From contig CP136066.1 in the NCBI GenBank assembly GCA_032622095.1, positions 113,109,319 to 113,173,318 on the forward strand: a DNA stretch of 64,000 bases. Reading direction: 5' to 3'. Position numbers and translations under genes: made by a program. The notes below the pieces were generated by a model. The model was not told where the DNA came from. It saw nothing but the letters and a program-made list of their open reading frames with translations, and did not search any database. The DNA comes from Siphonodentalium dalli (Eukaryota; Mollusca; Scaphopoda; Gadilida; Siphonodentaliidae). Every line of letters begins with the position of its first letter. Position 1 is the first letter of the stretch. This document shows, piece by piece, positions 42,900-55,271 of this stretch.

Positions 42900-43740
42900 A
42901 GGAACAAGTATTCACAAGGAATGGCTGCTGGTGGGGCCATGTTTTTCATCAAAAATAGTTCCAACTCGATAGCTCCTATCTAGAGGTGATCTAAAATATG
43001 TCTGTAAATTTTAAAAACAATTCTGCAATAAATGCCGGTGCGGCGATGGATTCAAATTTGAAATCAAAGATGGCTGCTGAGGCCATGTTTTTTTAAAACA
43101 AATTGCGGAAAAAACGACGGCTCTCATCTAGAGATCACACCGAATATCTCTATGAAATTTGGTGATTATTGGATGGGGCAAGTGGTCTGTAGCGTATGCC
43201 GAATGATTTAGTCATACAAAGAGTAAAATCCAGGATGGCTGCTGGTGGCCATGTTTTTAAATGAAATTCGGAAAAAAAAACTATGACTCCCATCTAGAGT
43301 TCACCCAAAATATCCATATGAAGTTTGGTGACGATCGGTTGAGGGATGTGGTCTGTAGGGTGTGGCAAAGTATTTAGTCATGCAAAAGAGTAAAATACTA
43401 TATGGCTGCCGGTGGCCATATCTTTCATCGAAAATCGTTCGAATTCGATAGCTCCTGTCTACAGGTGATACAAAAACATGCCTGTAAATTTTCCAAACAA
43501 TTCCCCAATAAATGCGGCTGCAGGGTGCGGCGATGTATTTTAATTTGAAATCCAAGATGGCTGCTGGCGAATTTCGGAAAAAATAGATGGCACCCATCTA
43601 GAGGTCACCCCGAATATCCATATTAAATTTGGCGAAGAGAGATGTGGCTAACGGACTTTTTTTTTACGGACGGACGCACAGACGGACTCCAATCCATGGC
43701 AATAGCTCAACCAGTACAAAGTAAATTTGAGCTAAAAAGT
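42900..43740. repeat. Interspersed repeat, second copy of the 4230 family
   Basis: At least three modules with AAGATGGCTGCTG, CCATGTTTTT, CCATCTAGAGRTCAC, AAATTTGGTGAYGATCGG and GAGGGATGTGGYCTGTAGGG, ending in ACGGACGGACGCACAGACGG. Modules alternate between a 'CTCCCATCTAGAGGTCACC' and a 'GATAGCTCCTRTCTAGAGGTGAT' type. A 98-residue minus frame across it is an artefact. Confidence 0.8.
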
Positions 43741-44379
43741 GGCGGCCATTTTGAAAAAAGTAACGGCCATTTTGAATCAGTCGACCACTATGATTGGCTT
43801 GTTGGAAAAAAATCAGTCTTCACAGTTTACACTGACCACTTATGCCAAATTGCATGCTTTGTGTCACAATAAAGTGAACGATTATGTTACTACTGTTGAC
43901 ATATATACATGTAATTATTTATAGGAAGGCAGTGTAGCTCACTGACATTGATCATAAATGGTGTAAAATCAACTTAATGCATATTGCGTTGTTTTTACTT
44001 GGGTTTTAACGTATTCTTCCAAAATAATAGTCATCGTATTTCCCGTATATAGAAACGATTATGTTGGGAGGGAACGCGGTTTTCGTCGTTGACTGGCATA
44101 ATGGGATTTGTATTATTTTTACGCTATTTGGGACATAGATTGTGAATGAGGGTAATTGAATAATTAATCGAATTATCACCTAGATGGCTCACATATAGCG
44201 TTGTAACTGTCAAAATCTCGCGAAAATGTATAATTTGGACCCCAAGGAACCGTAACAAATCATTCCTGACTTTCACAAACCCTTCGACAAAATTACTTCG
44301 ATGTAACAGTTACGATGCAAAACTAACCAAACAGAAATTATACGGTTATGTGTCCAATGCAGGCCGGGCCTTGGCGATG
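43741..44379. other. No gene seen
   Basis: AT-rich DNA with a short GGCGGCCATTTTGAA / AACGGCCATTTTGAA duplication at the left edge. Nothing coding. Confidence 0.5.
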
Positions 44380-44860
44380 CGGGGAGTGCCAGGTTGGGTT
44401 ATTTCACACCCCCCCCCCACAATTTGTCAGAAATTGTCAACATTTGGAAATTTCATACCTGACACGATTATTTTATTTTCCAACCAGTAATTAGCAAATA
44501 TTTAGTAATTATGTGTTGCATTTAGACCAACAGTCGCATATTTGCTTACTTTCGGTCAACATTATGGAGTGAATCATGCAGTTAAACATTTTAGGCAACC
44601 TTATGTTGGAAATTTTCAACAGCGACATTGGAGCGCTTGATAGATTCTATCAGTTTTCAGATTTTTTTTAACATCGGGTCCCGTTGGTTCTGGTCCCATC
44701 CCATTCAAAACGGCTAATCGATTAAAAACAAATCAAGGCATGAAATTACCTGTCTAGACTGGTCTAGATGCTAGAATTTTGCAGTTTTCTTGTTCAAATT
44801 GTTCTCACGTCGAGCCGAACTATGGTCACTCCCCGGTCCCGGTGCATGGCGATGCACGCA
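44380..44860 (-). repeat. hAT-like MITE family fragment
   Basis: Read on the minus strand, 44770-44820 matches the 12900-12950 region (GTGAGAACAATTTGAA, GCAAAATTCTAGCATCTAGA), and the plus strand has TTGGAAATTTCATACC and TTGGAAATTTTCAAC motifs and a C tract near 44410. No ends recognised. Confidence 0.55.
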
Positions 44861-46514
44861 GTCAAACACAGCATCATTTTCTGTTCAAATTACGCGAATT
44901 TAGGACTTTAGCTTGGTTCAATGGGGTGGCACGTGTAGTTGGAAATTTCGTGGTGGACAACTCATACTCGCGTATACGCCTACGTGAACCGGTACTCTCT
45001 AAATCGCGTTGGCTAGAACTTACACAACAAATGGTGCATACATCACCACGCGGCGAACGTTGGGTAAATTTTACCCAATGTTGGGCAATGATTTTACTCA
45101 GTGTAGGGTAACAATTTACCCAATATTAATTTACCTTCTCCGTTGGCTGGCGTTGGACGATTTTTGTGTGAATAATCTATATTGTCCGATGTTATAGCAA
45201 TATAGAGGATTGGCTTCTGTATAATCAGTTGCATTCAACAGAGACAATGGGAAGGGGTTGGGTGTCTTTCTTCCACTAATCTTGGTAACATTTCCAAAAT
45301 TGGATTTCACGATTGATTTCATAAACTGATTGAATGATGAGTAAAACAACAGTTCGAATTTTCAGACTGCGAAAATAGGTTACGATAGCTTATGATAGTT
45401 AATATACTTTAACGTTAGTTAAATTTCCCAACCAATAATTGATGTAACGTTATTGTTTTTAGACCCAGCGTCCTATTTTCAGTCAAATATAAGAACAAAT
45501 TGGCCCTTAGTTGGGGAATATTTTGTCAAATTAAGTGTTGTGTTGGAATCTTTCAACAGTTTGAAGGTTTGGGGTACAAGATGGACAAAAGTAACCCAAG
45601 AATTTGGAATTTTGATCTGGATCTAATAGTTGTTGAGGGGCGGGGTCGATCGGAAATTTTAATTTAGAAACAACAAAGAACGTTCAATGTTAGTCTATTC
45701 CGTATATATGTTAGGAATAAAGAGCGCTTATTTCACTTCTGTGCAAAATATCGACATATTTGAAAATTCCCTCATGCAGCCTTTGGTACTATGTTTTATA
45801 TGCCCTGAAAGACATAGCTATATGTTCGTCTCCAAACACATAAAATATAGGCCTTCTTCATCAAACAAATTGTTCAACGATGACCATTCAAATATCAAAT
45901 ATCGACCGAATGTGACATGCCGGCTAGCTTGCATTTATAAGCATATTTCTTGCAATACTCTACAAGCTTCATGTAACTCATGTTACCGGTATCCGCCTGT
46001 CAAAACAACTATATACCGAGCGTGGACTTGAAGTCACTGACTGAAATCGAACCACGAAATTAGTGACGTTTTTGCCACATTTGCAATTTGACGTTAGTCA
46101 TTTGAACGGGAACTTGTAGTTCGCAACATGCATATTAGCGTGTTCACGATACGCGTCCGACGGGAACTGGAACGGGTAAATCGGTGAACTTCGCCACGAC
46201 CACTTGAGTACATTCAATTCTGCACATAAAGCGGCAAGGATTTGGAGCGGGTGGTAATTTTTCATTAAGGGTTTTAACTCAGAAGTACACTAAATAGTAG
46301 TCAGCTGTGCATTATATTGCAAGATTTCATCGGCAAATCTCATTGATAAAGTTGTAATTTAAGCCATGTTTTATGTTCAAATTCTCAAGGCGGCTTCTAG
46401 CGCTTATATATAGCTAACTATGGAAGGGCCAATATTTTTGTGAACTGTGTTCACTCCGTTAATGATTAATTACAGGTTGTGGTTAAGAGAGTAAGTAGAC
46501 CGCGCTAGACGCAG
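44861..46514. other. No gene seen
   Basis: Contains a cluster of GGGTAAATTTTACCC-type palindromes at 45060-45135, an isolated AAAGAGCG at 45719 beside CAAAGAACGTTC (probably a decayed MITE core), and a 114-residue plus frame at 45687-46031 without any recognisable domain. Confidence 0.45.
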
Positions 46515-46522
46515 TCTCGACC
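46515..46522. other. 8-bp target-site duplication, left (TCTCGACC)
   Basis: TCTCGACC before the element and TCACGACC after it (47005-47012) differ at one base. Eight-base duplications are typical of hAT transposons. Confidence 0.7.
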
Positions 46523-47004
46523 CAGGGATGTGGTTAGAAGGGTCTCCGAGAAATTTCCAAAATGCACCCCCCTTGAACAATACCAAAACTCACAAGTTTG
46601 CGCGTAATTGCATTTACACACCACCTTTGGGGTTTGATTTCCACTAGACAGTATGAGAAAAATTGTAGATTTGAACCTGAAAATTGCAATGTCCTACCAT
46701 CTATACCATCTAGACTGGCATCAAGCTTTCCAATTGTTGGAAATTTCCAACCTGATACCCTAAGGATAGAAACATTCCAACTGAAGGCAAATTCCAAAAG
46801 TAGGAAAATATGCAAAAAAAATTATAAAAACAACAACTTCTCCACCAATAAATTGTAAGAAAATCAAACTACGAGAAAAATTTCAACCGAATGTTGGTGT
46901 GAAATTTCCAACTGATGTTGTGCATGAAATTCCGACTGTTGAAAATTGTATCCAAAGTTGGGGGGGGGGGGGGTGAGACACACACCCATGTCGCCACGTC
47001 CCTG
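46523..47004. mobile_element. hAT-like MITE, complete copy
   Basis: A 482-bp element with ends CAGGGATGTGGTTAGA and GTCGCCACGTCCCTG (inverted repeats of about 12-13 bp) and a near-identical 8-bp flank. Inside are CAAGCTTTCCAATTGTTGGA, TTGGAAATTTCCAACCTGAT and a G tract near 46962-46974. It defines the ends of the TTGGAAATTTCCAA family seen in pieces at 12.5, 44.4, 55.8 and 63.4 kb. No transposase. Confidence 0.8.
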
Positions 47005-47216
47005 TCACGACCCTTTGTACATCCATGGGCATCCGTATATTGTGGAATTATACGTGTATTAAACTTTTGAATAACACGTATGTTTAATAAATTATCGAAT
47101 GTTTTATAAGTGTTTACCATTTATAATGACATGGCGCATTTGTACTTCAAGAATGGTGTAGTATTGTATCAGAGCGTGTTTCGGCAAGCGCTCTTTATTC
47201 AAATCAAATAATGAAT

Positions 47217-47370
47217 ATATATGCAATCAACGTCGTGTTCGATGCATCTGTCGGCGTATATATAGAAGTGTCTGATGCCGAATTACATACTGTATAATTA
47301 TACTAAGTATGTAGTTCGGCATCAGACACTTCTATACGCCGACAGATGCATCGAAAACGATGTTGATTGC
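47217..47370. mobile_element. Foldback element, complete palindrome
   Basis: Arms of about 70 bp: GCAATCAACGTCGTGTTCGA ... GTCTGATGCCGAATTACATA and the reverse complement CAGACACTTCTATACGCCGA ... GATGTTGATTGC, with a short AT loop at about 47293-47307. Single arms occur at 17584-17650 and 19640-19715 in the recombinase/nuclease locus. Confidence 0.88.
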
Positions 47371-47399
47371 TTATAATTACGACAATCCGTATAAATTGG

Positions 47400-47550
47400 T
47401 TGGTGATTAAAGTAGTTTTGTGAAGAAACTATATCAAAAATACTAAAAATAGTAAAACTACCCAAGTGATACTTGTGTCTGGACTTCATCTGCTCTTTTA
47501 ACGGAAAATGGGAAATTGGGTCGAGAATAAATTGGGCGATTGACCGGAAG
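47400..47550 (+). repeat. Sequence shared with the end of the nuclease-like pseudogene
   Basis: Matches the reverse complement of 19508-19640 with gaps (ACTTGTGTCTGGACTTCAT, GGGAAATTGGGTCGAG, AAATTGGGCGA). It follows the foldback arm in both places, so foldback plus tail form one dispersed module. Confidence 0.7.
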
Positions 47551-48449
47551 TTCACATACACAATTCGATCTCTGTTTCCAACTGTCCAACTACACAAAGG
47601 CAAGACACCACATCGTAAACTATGAAACTGTACTTGCTGGTGTAAAATTCACATATTTAAATCGATTCTATAGAACATATATTGTCATCAAGACACTCAA
47701 GAGTCGATAGCAATTCCGAAGCGGTGTTCCCAAAACTTCCCCACCGAATATGCGGTCTCCGTTGACAAACTCGAAAGGTAAACAATCGCTATATACGTGC
47801 ATTCTATGCTCTCATGACCACACTCATGTCATTTCAGCCAAACCTTGGCTGTTTATTTCACAGTGGTTTCTGGGATGATCTGCGTGTCGACTGAGAATCT
47901 GTGTGTCGACTGAGGAGAACACATGGAGGATTTGTGTAAATGTTAGCCCAAACTACATTTCGAAGTAACGAGGGCTTTGTTGTTTATTTCGAGGAATAAT
48001 ACCGCATCAGATGAATTCAGCCCAAATATATTGACATGTGTCGAGGGTCTAACTCTATACTGAGCAATAAAAAAGTTATATAATAAATACCGAGTATATT
48101 TAATTTAACGCCAATGTGTCGTTTCTGTGCGTTTTAGAGTGTATTTATGCCTAAAGCAAAGTGAAATAACGAATTTAAAATGAATTGGCCTGGTATCTTT
48201 TATTAGTTATCAGGGTTACCAGGGTCGTAGTTGCATAAATTACAATATAACTTATTTTTATGCTAAGATAAGTTGATCGGTATTGAGGTTAACACAAATC
48301 CCATATATGGAAATTCCAAATATGGAAAGTGACTTGCGCATGCGCAAAACAGATACAATGGTCTTACTAAAAACGAAGCAATAAATGATTGATAACAACA
48401 AACACCGACCCAGTTAAATAACGACATTAAATGGCGCTGTATTGCGTCT
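47551..48449. other. No gene seen
   Basis: AT-rich, no structured repeat or supported frame. Confidence 0.5.
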
Positions 48450-48951
48450 TTAAATGTACGGTTGGCCTTGGCGGTGGGTATCCTGTGAAAATATTTCCAC
48501 CCGTCAAAAACCGCCACAAACAGAAAGAACAACAAAATGTAGACAGACTTTGTCCGTATACAAATAAGAAATATCGCATAAACAGTATGTTATTGTTATG
48601 TCTTTGACCATTGTTATGTAAACAACAGCATAAAAAGTTACTTTTCTGGTGTTTGTTTATATTATGATGGTAAACATAAAGAGCGTTCTTTGTTGGTGAA
48701 TTCCTGATATGGAACGAATAAAGAGCGTTTATGCCATTTGTGTGTGATTAGCCAGCAGCATTGTGCTGTCTTCTGTAACACATTCAGGCTCTTGCTTATG
48801 TAAAATATAGTAAATCTTTATGATAACATGCTGTTTACGCGATGGTCATGGTATATATGAACGAAACTGTATGCGTTTTAATGTTTTTCTGTTTACGGTG
48901 ATTGGAACAAATATGAATATTTTCGACAACTAAGGCCTCACGTGCCTTTAA
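48450..48951. mobile_element. TTAA MITE, complete copy
   Basis: TTAAATGTACGGTTGGCC ... CTCACGTGCCTTTAA, 502 bp including both TTAA, nearly identical to 29152 and 30576. The core pair CATAAAGAGCGTTCTTTG and AATAAAGAGCGTTTATGCC is intact. Confidence 0.92.
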
Positions 48952-50360
48952 GAGTGTGTTGATGTCTCTATCATGTGATTAACTAATTAAAAATTATTTC
49001 GCCTACATATTTCGATAATTATCAGGTCCGCAGTTCGATTATGAAACGTTAAGATTATTGCTTGGTATTTGTTTCAAATCAGATAGCTGCATCTCGGTTA
49101 TCTGGATCAGATATATTTATAGCGTCGAAGCGAAGAAATGTTGTCAAATTCCACGTCTGAATACGCGTCTTATTCTCACTTATACCGTGTTTATATCAGT
49201 TTTATTCTATGTGTTGTTGTGTATTGTATTACTTTGATCAAGGTTGCGCTTTTGTTATTCTCACAAAAGGTAAATTTGATGCGTGTTTGATGCGTGTTTA
49301 CATTTCAAAATTGCGTCTGCCATGTACACAGAACAGTCTGCGACGGAATTCCACATGTCCGAGCGCCATTGATTCCTTAATTACGAGACTAATTTATCGA
49401 ATGATGTAAAATTTTCGCATATAACAAGACTCGTATGTTATTCTGCACCATTCTGACGAGTGCCGACTTTCATTTCGCATTATTTTCGTTTTTATCGAAA
49501 AATAATCGTTCTCTATGGAGATTCCCACGTAAATTTTTTCAACCAAAAAAAATTCATTGTTTTGCCAATTTCAAGCTAGTTTATAGCATGGTCATGGCAT
49601 AATTTGGCCTAGCGAGTGTCGGTAGACGTTCCTTGAGTGTGCACAACAAATTTTGGGCCTAACGAAGCAGGCTAAAATCCTGAAATTTGTCAATTTTACT
49701 TTGCGTGTGAAGAAAATATTCATTTAAACTTCCAAAATTGGTTGAAATATGCTCAACAACATTCAGTTGAATGGTGACATTATTTATAGTCACCGACTAA
49801 TTTCCACGATGAATCAAATTTGTTTTTATTGGTGACAATTATGTCGCGAGAGATAAAAATGTAAATTTTGTTAAGAAAATGTTAAATTTTAGCTCATTTT
49901 AAGACTTTAATTGCTTGTAGATCGGTGTTAATTATCTTCGTCAATGATGTCATGTCACGCTTGTTAATAATTCATTTGTTCGGAAATACTTATTGGGGGT
50001 CGAAATGTATAAAATTTAACTACCACCACTTCCAAAAACAACACCGATAAACAATAACGCTCTTTTCTGTTCCATGCAATGGAAATGGCTATTTTTTGTC
50101 CTGATATCAGTGATATAAATGAATGCCTAAAATTAGTATTATCCTGAAATAAATTTATGCCACTTTGGCGAACATGGGAACCACGGTACAATTTATGCCA
50201 TTTAGGCACACTTCAGAGTGAAATCAGGGCTTATATTTCGGCGAGAATCCAAATCTAGATTCTCGTAAATATTCTCGCAAATTACCCTGGATTCTCGTGA
50301 AAAAGTATATATGGATTCTCGCAAAATCAGATGAAATATATGCCCTGGAAATATAGCAAA
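48952..50360. other. No gene seen
   Basis: AT-rich DNA. A cluster of ATTCTCG motifs lies at 50240-50325 and an isolated CGCTCTTT at 50059. No coding frame supported. Confidence 0.5.
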
Positions 50361-51805
50361 TCGTTTAATGCTTTAGAATTTTGGTTTTCGGAGATTTATA
50401 TATATGCTTAAAGACATATTATGGACTTTTTCGGGTGCGAGAAATTGATAAGTTAGTGCTCAGGCACTTTGCCAACCTGGGGAATGTTATCATTCTACTA
50501 ACATCACTGAAAATTTCCAAAACAATCTACCACATCACTTCATAGAGAACATCGTCTGAACTACTCCAAATTGTAAATATTTACATCTCGATTCGGGGCG
50601 CAACTATCGGCTATAATTAAACAAAAATGATTTCGCCATCGAGAGTCATTGCATTTAACTAATATATAAGAATGACGTTGTGTATCATCCATTTGGATTA
50701 ATATTCGTAACAAATAACTACTTTGAGAAAGATTATTCTTAATTTCTATTTGATCACTCTGCCCGGTGTCTGCCGGAGTGTTTCACATCACTTTAATCAA
50801 GGAAGACTGTTCAGAAAAACTGCATTTCAAGAAATCGTTTAATGCTTTAGAATTTTTGTTTTCGGAGATTTATATATATGCTTAAAGACATATTATGAAC
50901 TTGTTATGGACTTTTTCGGGTGCGAGAAATTGATAAGTTAGTGCTCAGGCACTTTTCCAACCTGGGGAATGTTATCATTCTACAAACATCACTGAAAATT
51001 TCCAAAAAAATCTACCACACCACTTCATAGAGAACATCGTCTGAACTACTCCAAATTGTAATTATTTACATCTCGATTCGGGGCGCAACTATCGGCTATA
51101 ATTAAACAAAAATGATTTCGCCATCGAGAGTCATTGCATTTAACTAATATATAAGAATGACGTTGTGTATCATCCATTTGGATTAATATTTGTAACAAAT
51201 AACTACTTTGAGAAAGATTATTCTTAATTTCTATTTGATCACTCTGCCCGGTGTCTGCCGGAGTGTTTCACATCACTTTAATCAAGGAAGACTGTTCAGA
51301 AAAACTGCATTTCAAGAAATCGTTTAATGCTTTAGAATTTTTTTTTTCGGAGATTTATATATATCCTTAAAGACATATTATGGACTTGTTATGGACTTTT
51401 TCGGGTGCGAGAAATTGATAAGTTAGTGCTCAGGCACTTTGCCAACCTGGGGAATGTTATCATTCTACTAACATCACTGAAAATTTCCAAAAAAATCTAC
51501 CACACGACTTCATAGAGAACATCGTCTGAACTACTCCAAATTGTAAATATTTACATCTCGATTTGGGGCGCAACTATCGGCTATAATTAAACAAAAATGA
51601 TTTCGCCATCGAGAGTCATTGCATTTAACTAATATATAAGAATGACGTTGTGTATCATCCATTTAGATTAATATTCGTAACAAATAACTACTTTGAGAAA
51701 GATTATTCTTAATTTCTATTTGATCACTCTGCCCGGTGTCTGCCGGAGTGTTTCACATCACTTTAATCAAGGAAGACTGTTCAGAAAAACTGCATTTCAA
51801 GATCA
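50361..51805. repeat. Three tandem copies of a ~0.48-kb unit
   Basis: Units start at 50361, 50835 and 51320 (TCGTTTAATGCTTTAGAATT) and end in GAAAAACTGCATTTCAAG. They differ by a few substitutions and small indels (for example TTATGGACTTG present or absent). Frames inside are short. The third copy runs into unrelated sequence at 51801. Confidence 0.95.
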
Positions 51806-51849
51806 CCAAACAACTTTCCTTTTTAGTGCCACCACATCTTTCCAAAGAT

Positions 51850-52170
51850 GTACTTCTTCCATTTTGCTATCAAAGACCGAAAAATGTCGTTAAACTAGAG
51901 ATCCAAATACCCACTAAGGGCCCCTATATCTTGAAATATTAAAGACCGAGAATGTCGTTAAACTATAAAGACCGAAAAATGTCGTTAAACTAGAGATCCA
52001 AATACCCCCTATATCTTGAGATATTATAAAGACCGAAAAATGTCATTAAACTATTAAAGACCGAAAAATGTCGTTAAACTACAAAGACCGAAAAATGTCG
52101 TTAAAACTAGAGATCCAAACATCCCCATCCCCTATTTTTTTAGACAATAAAGAACGAAATATGTCGTTAC
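51850..52170. repeat. Short tandem array GACCGAAAAATGTCGTTAAA
   Basis: Seven or eight copies of a 25-30-bp motif, with CTAGAGATCCAAATACCC spacers at three places giving a higher-order unit. It directly follows the 0.48-kb repeats. The plus-strand frame 51736-51942 that enters the array has no recognisable domain. Confidence 0.93.
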
Positions 52171-52431
52171 ACCATTAGTACATAATTTGTGTTTATGAAA
52201 GTCTTGCACCCATTAGCAGTTTGTTTCAGTACATTTTAATATTAATTGGAACGTAAAGAATTATTCTCTGACAGAAATCATGTTAATATCGCCTTTCGTT
52301 ACTGGTTTCCTCGACTCAAATATTTCTCACTGCTCAATACTTATAATTAAAAAAAATGTTCTGTGTTTTGTGTCACTTCTTAATAGCATTATGTATTCTG
52401 CTATTGACAAGAAAAAAAGTTGCAGTATACC

Positions 52432-52929
52432 TTAAAGGTACGGAAGGCCTTGGTGGGTATCCTGTGAACATATTTCCACCTGTCAAAAACCGCTACAAAC
52501 GAAAATAATATTCAAATATAGACATACTTTGTTAATATACAAATGAGAAATATCTCATAAACAGTATGTTATTGTCGTAAATTTGACGATTGTTATGTAA
52601 ACAAAGCATAAAAAGTTACTTTCTTGGTGTTTCTTTATATTATGATGGTAAACATAAAGAGCGTTCTTTGTTGCTCAATTCCTTATGTGGAAATAATGAA
52701 GAGCGTTTATACCATTTGTGTGTGATTAGCCAGTAGCATTGTGCTGCCTTCTATAACACAATCAGACTCTTGTTTAGGTAAAATTTAGTAGGTCTTTATG
52801 TAAGCATGATGTTTACACGATAGTGATCGTATATTTGAACCAAAATGTATGCGTTTTAATATTTTTCTGTTTACGGTGTTTGGAACAAATATGAATATTT
52901 TCGACAACTAAGCCCCCTCGTCCCTTTAA
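52432..52929. mobile_element. TTAA MITE, diverged copy
   Basis: TTAAAGGTACGGAAGGCC ... CCCCTCGTCCCTTTAA, about 498 bp. Both AAAGAGCG core motifs are kept (ATAAAGAGCGTTCTTTG, TGAAGAGCGTTTATACC with one change). More diverged than the copies at 29-31 and 48 kb. Confidence 0.88.
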
Positions 52930-53839
52930 TATAATTAATATAACATCCCTCATCCAATAATCTCCAAATTGCATATCTAATTTCAATCCTAGTTACACGT
53001 CACGCCACCCCTCATCATTTGCCAATGGTACACCCTTTTTTTTGCTGCTGCTGCAACTGTTCAATTTCTTTAAAAATTATTGAAAAAATGGCCCTCCCGC
53101 CCGCCGACATTTACCTCTGATTTTTTTTTTGATCATCGGTCCGCACCAGAATTGAGCACACGTCCCTATATAATATACCTATTTAAACCAAGTATATACG
53201 GTGGTGTAATAGTTCAACCGTTAATTTAACCGTTTAGGTAGCATATTTCCACGTATACGTTATCACGACAAATCCCTGCTGATCTGTTATTAATGAACCA
53301 AACAATTAACATGTCAACACACTCTGGCCCGCCAATGCTACAGTGTATAAACGTAACTGGGCAAATATGCACATTATATTGGCAGCTAACGAGAACATTC
53401 ATCACCAGCAATCTGCTCACCCCTTTTAGCCGATACGATAGAAACTAAACGATTTGTTACTTCTAATTACCCGTACTTAATTACACTACTTGCGTGTTAA
53501 TAAAGTACGACCCCATTACCACTAAAGGTGAAACATGGGATTTAGAACATTAATATTCACTCTTACATAGTTCCACATTCAAGGTTCGTCTTGTGTAATC
53601 GTATGTCAGTTGTAACGTTGTGAAACTGCAACCGAACTGAATTATTCTATGCTAAATAGTTCATGGCTGACCTGATGCATGCATCTTAGTTTTCTTGTAT
53701 TAGTATTGGCACGAAGCTCGATAAAAATTTAAAGCTAATTATAATAATCATAGTTTCACTGATCAGTCCGATTTTGTTTTCACGGTGTGGTTACTATCGA
53801 CGCGTTTATGAAATGACGCCATGATGACCGTCAAGTGGT
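52930..53839. other. No gene seen
   Basis: Several T tracts near 53035-53130; no gene. Confidence 0.5.
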
Positions 53840-53995
53840 GCATGTCGCCCAATTTCTTAAAGTATCACTGGGCGTTGTGATGCGGGAAACGACATTTCCC
53901 TCGGCTGATAGATATTGTCGCTACCAAGCATATCTAAGGGCATTGACCAATCAAATGCCCACCTTTAAGCGAAAGTTGTTGTAATTATACTATCA
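53840..53995 (-). repeat. Second copy of the block upstream of the recombinase gene
   Basis: The reverse complement of this stretch matches 16245-16400 (ATTTGATTGGTCAATGCCCT, CTTGGTAGCGACAATATCTA, GTCGTTTCCCGCATCAC). The flanking sequence differs and no recombinase frame is adjacent, so the block is mobile or a solo end. Confidence 0.75.
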
Positions 53996-54690
53996 TTAAA
54001 CGCCCTTGATCGTTTCCAAGTGCCATTCAACATACCTCCGGATTGAGATCCAGACAAAAATCCCAATTCTTGGAATAAAATTTCCCAGCTGGTCCCCGAC
54101 CCTTCGATCTGTTGAATGATTCCAATCCAATGTTCACTTAAAATGACTAAATATTCACCAACTAATATAAGCGGCAAATTCGGTCTTATGACAGAAAGTA
54201 CATATAGGACATTATTATATGGGCTTGAAAACAATACATTTTACACCAAATATTTGGAATAATTAAACTAATGTAAGTGTACATTAGAGCTATCATAACC
54301 GTATTTCTCAGTCTGAAATTCCAACTGTGTAGTCAACAATCGATCGATCTGTGAACTTATTTATGAAATCCAATTGTTAAAAATGTTACCAAATGAGTGA
54401 AAGAAAGACACCAACCATGTCCCACTGTCGTCTCGTCCTTGATCACCCAGAGGACCACCCTATCCATAACGGTAAGTATAACGTCGGCCAATGAAGAGAA
54501 TAACATATGTCATCTATGTCATATATAAATTTTGTTGCAGTTGGTTCACCATACATTACCAGTCGAAGTGCTGAATTCCACCCATAACACAGTTTGCGAT
54601 CACAAAATGTGTAGCGGTATATACACAGAAACGTTGGTTCCCCGGGTAATTGTCCCAGTAGGGGAACGAAACGAAGAACTAAACATACAT
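53996..54690. other. No gene seen
   Basis: The 89-residue minus frame at 53965-54234 overlaps the repeated block and shows no domain. Confidence 0.45.
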
Positions 54691-54699
54691 GTTTTTATT

Positions 54700-54935
54700 C
54701 TTTTCGAAGAACCAAAAATAAAGAACCAAATGATGAACCAACCACACATGTTATGGTTCTTCAAAAAGAACCAAAATAAAGAACCAAATTATTGAACCAA
54801 ACATGTCTCTAAATTTTGTCCTGAGGGGAGAAACAATGCGACCTATTTTGGTTTTTTATCTGGTTCCCAGGATAAAAACAGAACGTTGAACCAAATAGTT
54901 TCTTTCAGTTCCCCATTTGGTTCATTAAATACCTA
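54700..54935. repeat. Dispersed GAACCAAA / TTTGGTTC motifs
   Basis: At least eight GAACCAAA or GAACCAA motifs within 230 bp, plus the inverse TGGTTC three times, spaced irregularly by 10-40 bp and mixed with ATAAAGA. Not a regular tandem. Confidence 0.75.
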
Positions 54936-55191
54936 ATGGGAAACAATTATGAGTGCCTGTGGATACAATGCCCCGTGACACTATGTGTAAGTTATAAGCA
55001 CGTTTGGTGTGTCTTTGTTTCTGAAAGTGCTATTACTTCGTAAGTACGTTATACAGTTTAGAATTGATATAACACGATGTTGGTTCACCGAATAGACCCC
55101 AAAAATGTTCTGTCTGAAGAAAATATCGAATTATATTTATAGTTATTGTTCTATACTTTTTCCACTGTTTGTTATAAGAGCAATAGAGTTA

Positions 55192-55208
55192 CCCCCCCCC
55201 CCCCCCCC
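55192..55208. repeat. Poly-C tract
   Basis: A run of about 17 C residues in otherwise mixed sequence. Confidence 0.9.
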
Positions 55209-55271
55209 AAACCCACTAGCAACCAAATGATCAGAGTCTATGCGTATTACTCGAAACAGGCTATGGGCATA

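Noticed and set aside
45687-46031. 114-residue plus frame with several Cys and His
   Set aside because: The Cys spacing fits no zinc motif and the frame begins beside an eroded MITE core.
51736-51942. Possible coding segment running from the third 0.48-kb repeat into the short array
   Set aside because: It depends on the accidental junction of two repeats; the corresponding frames in the other two copies do not continue.
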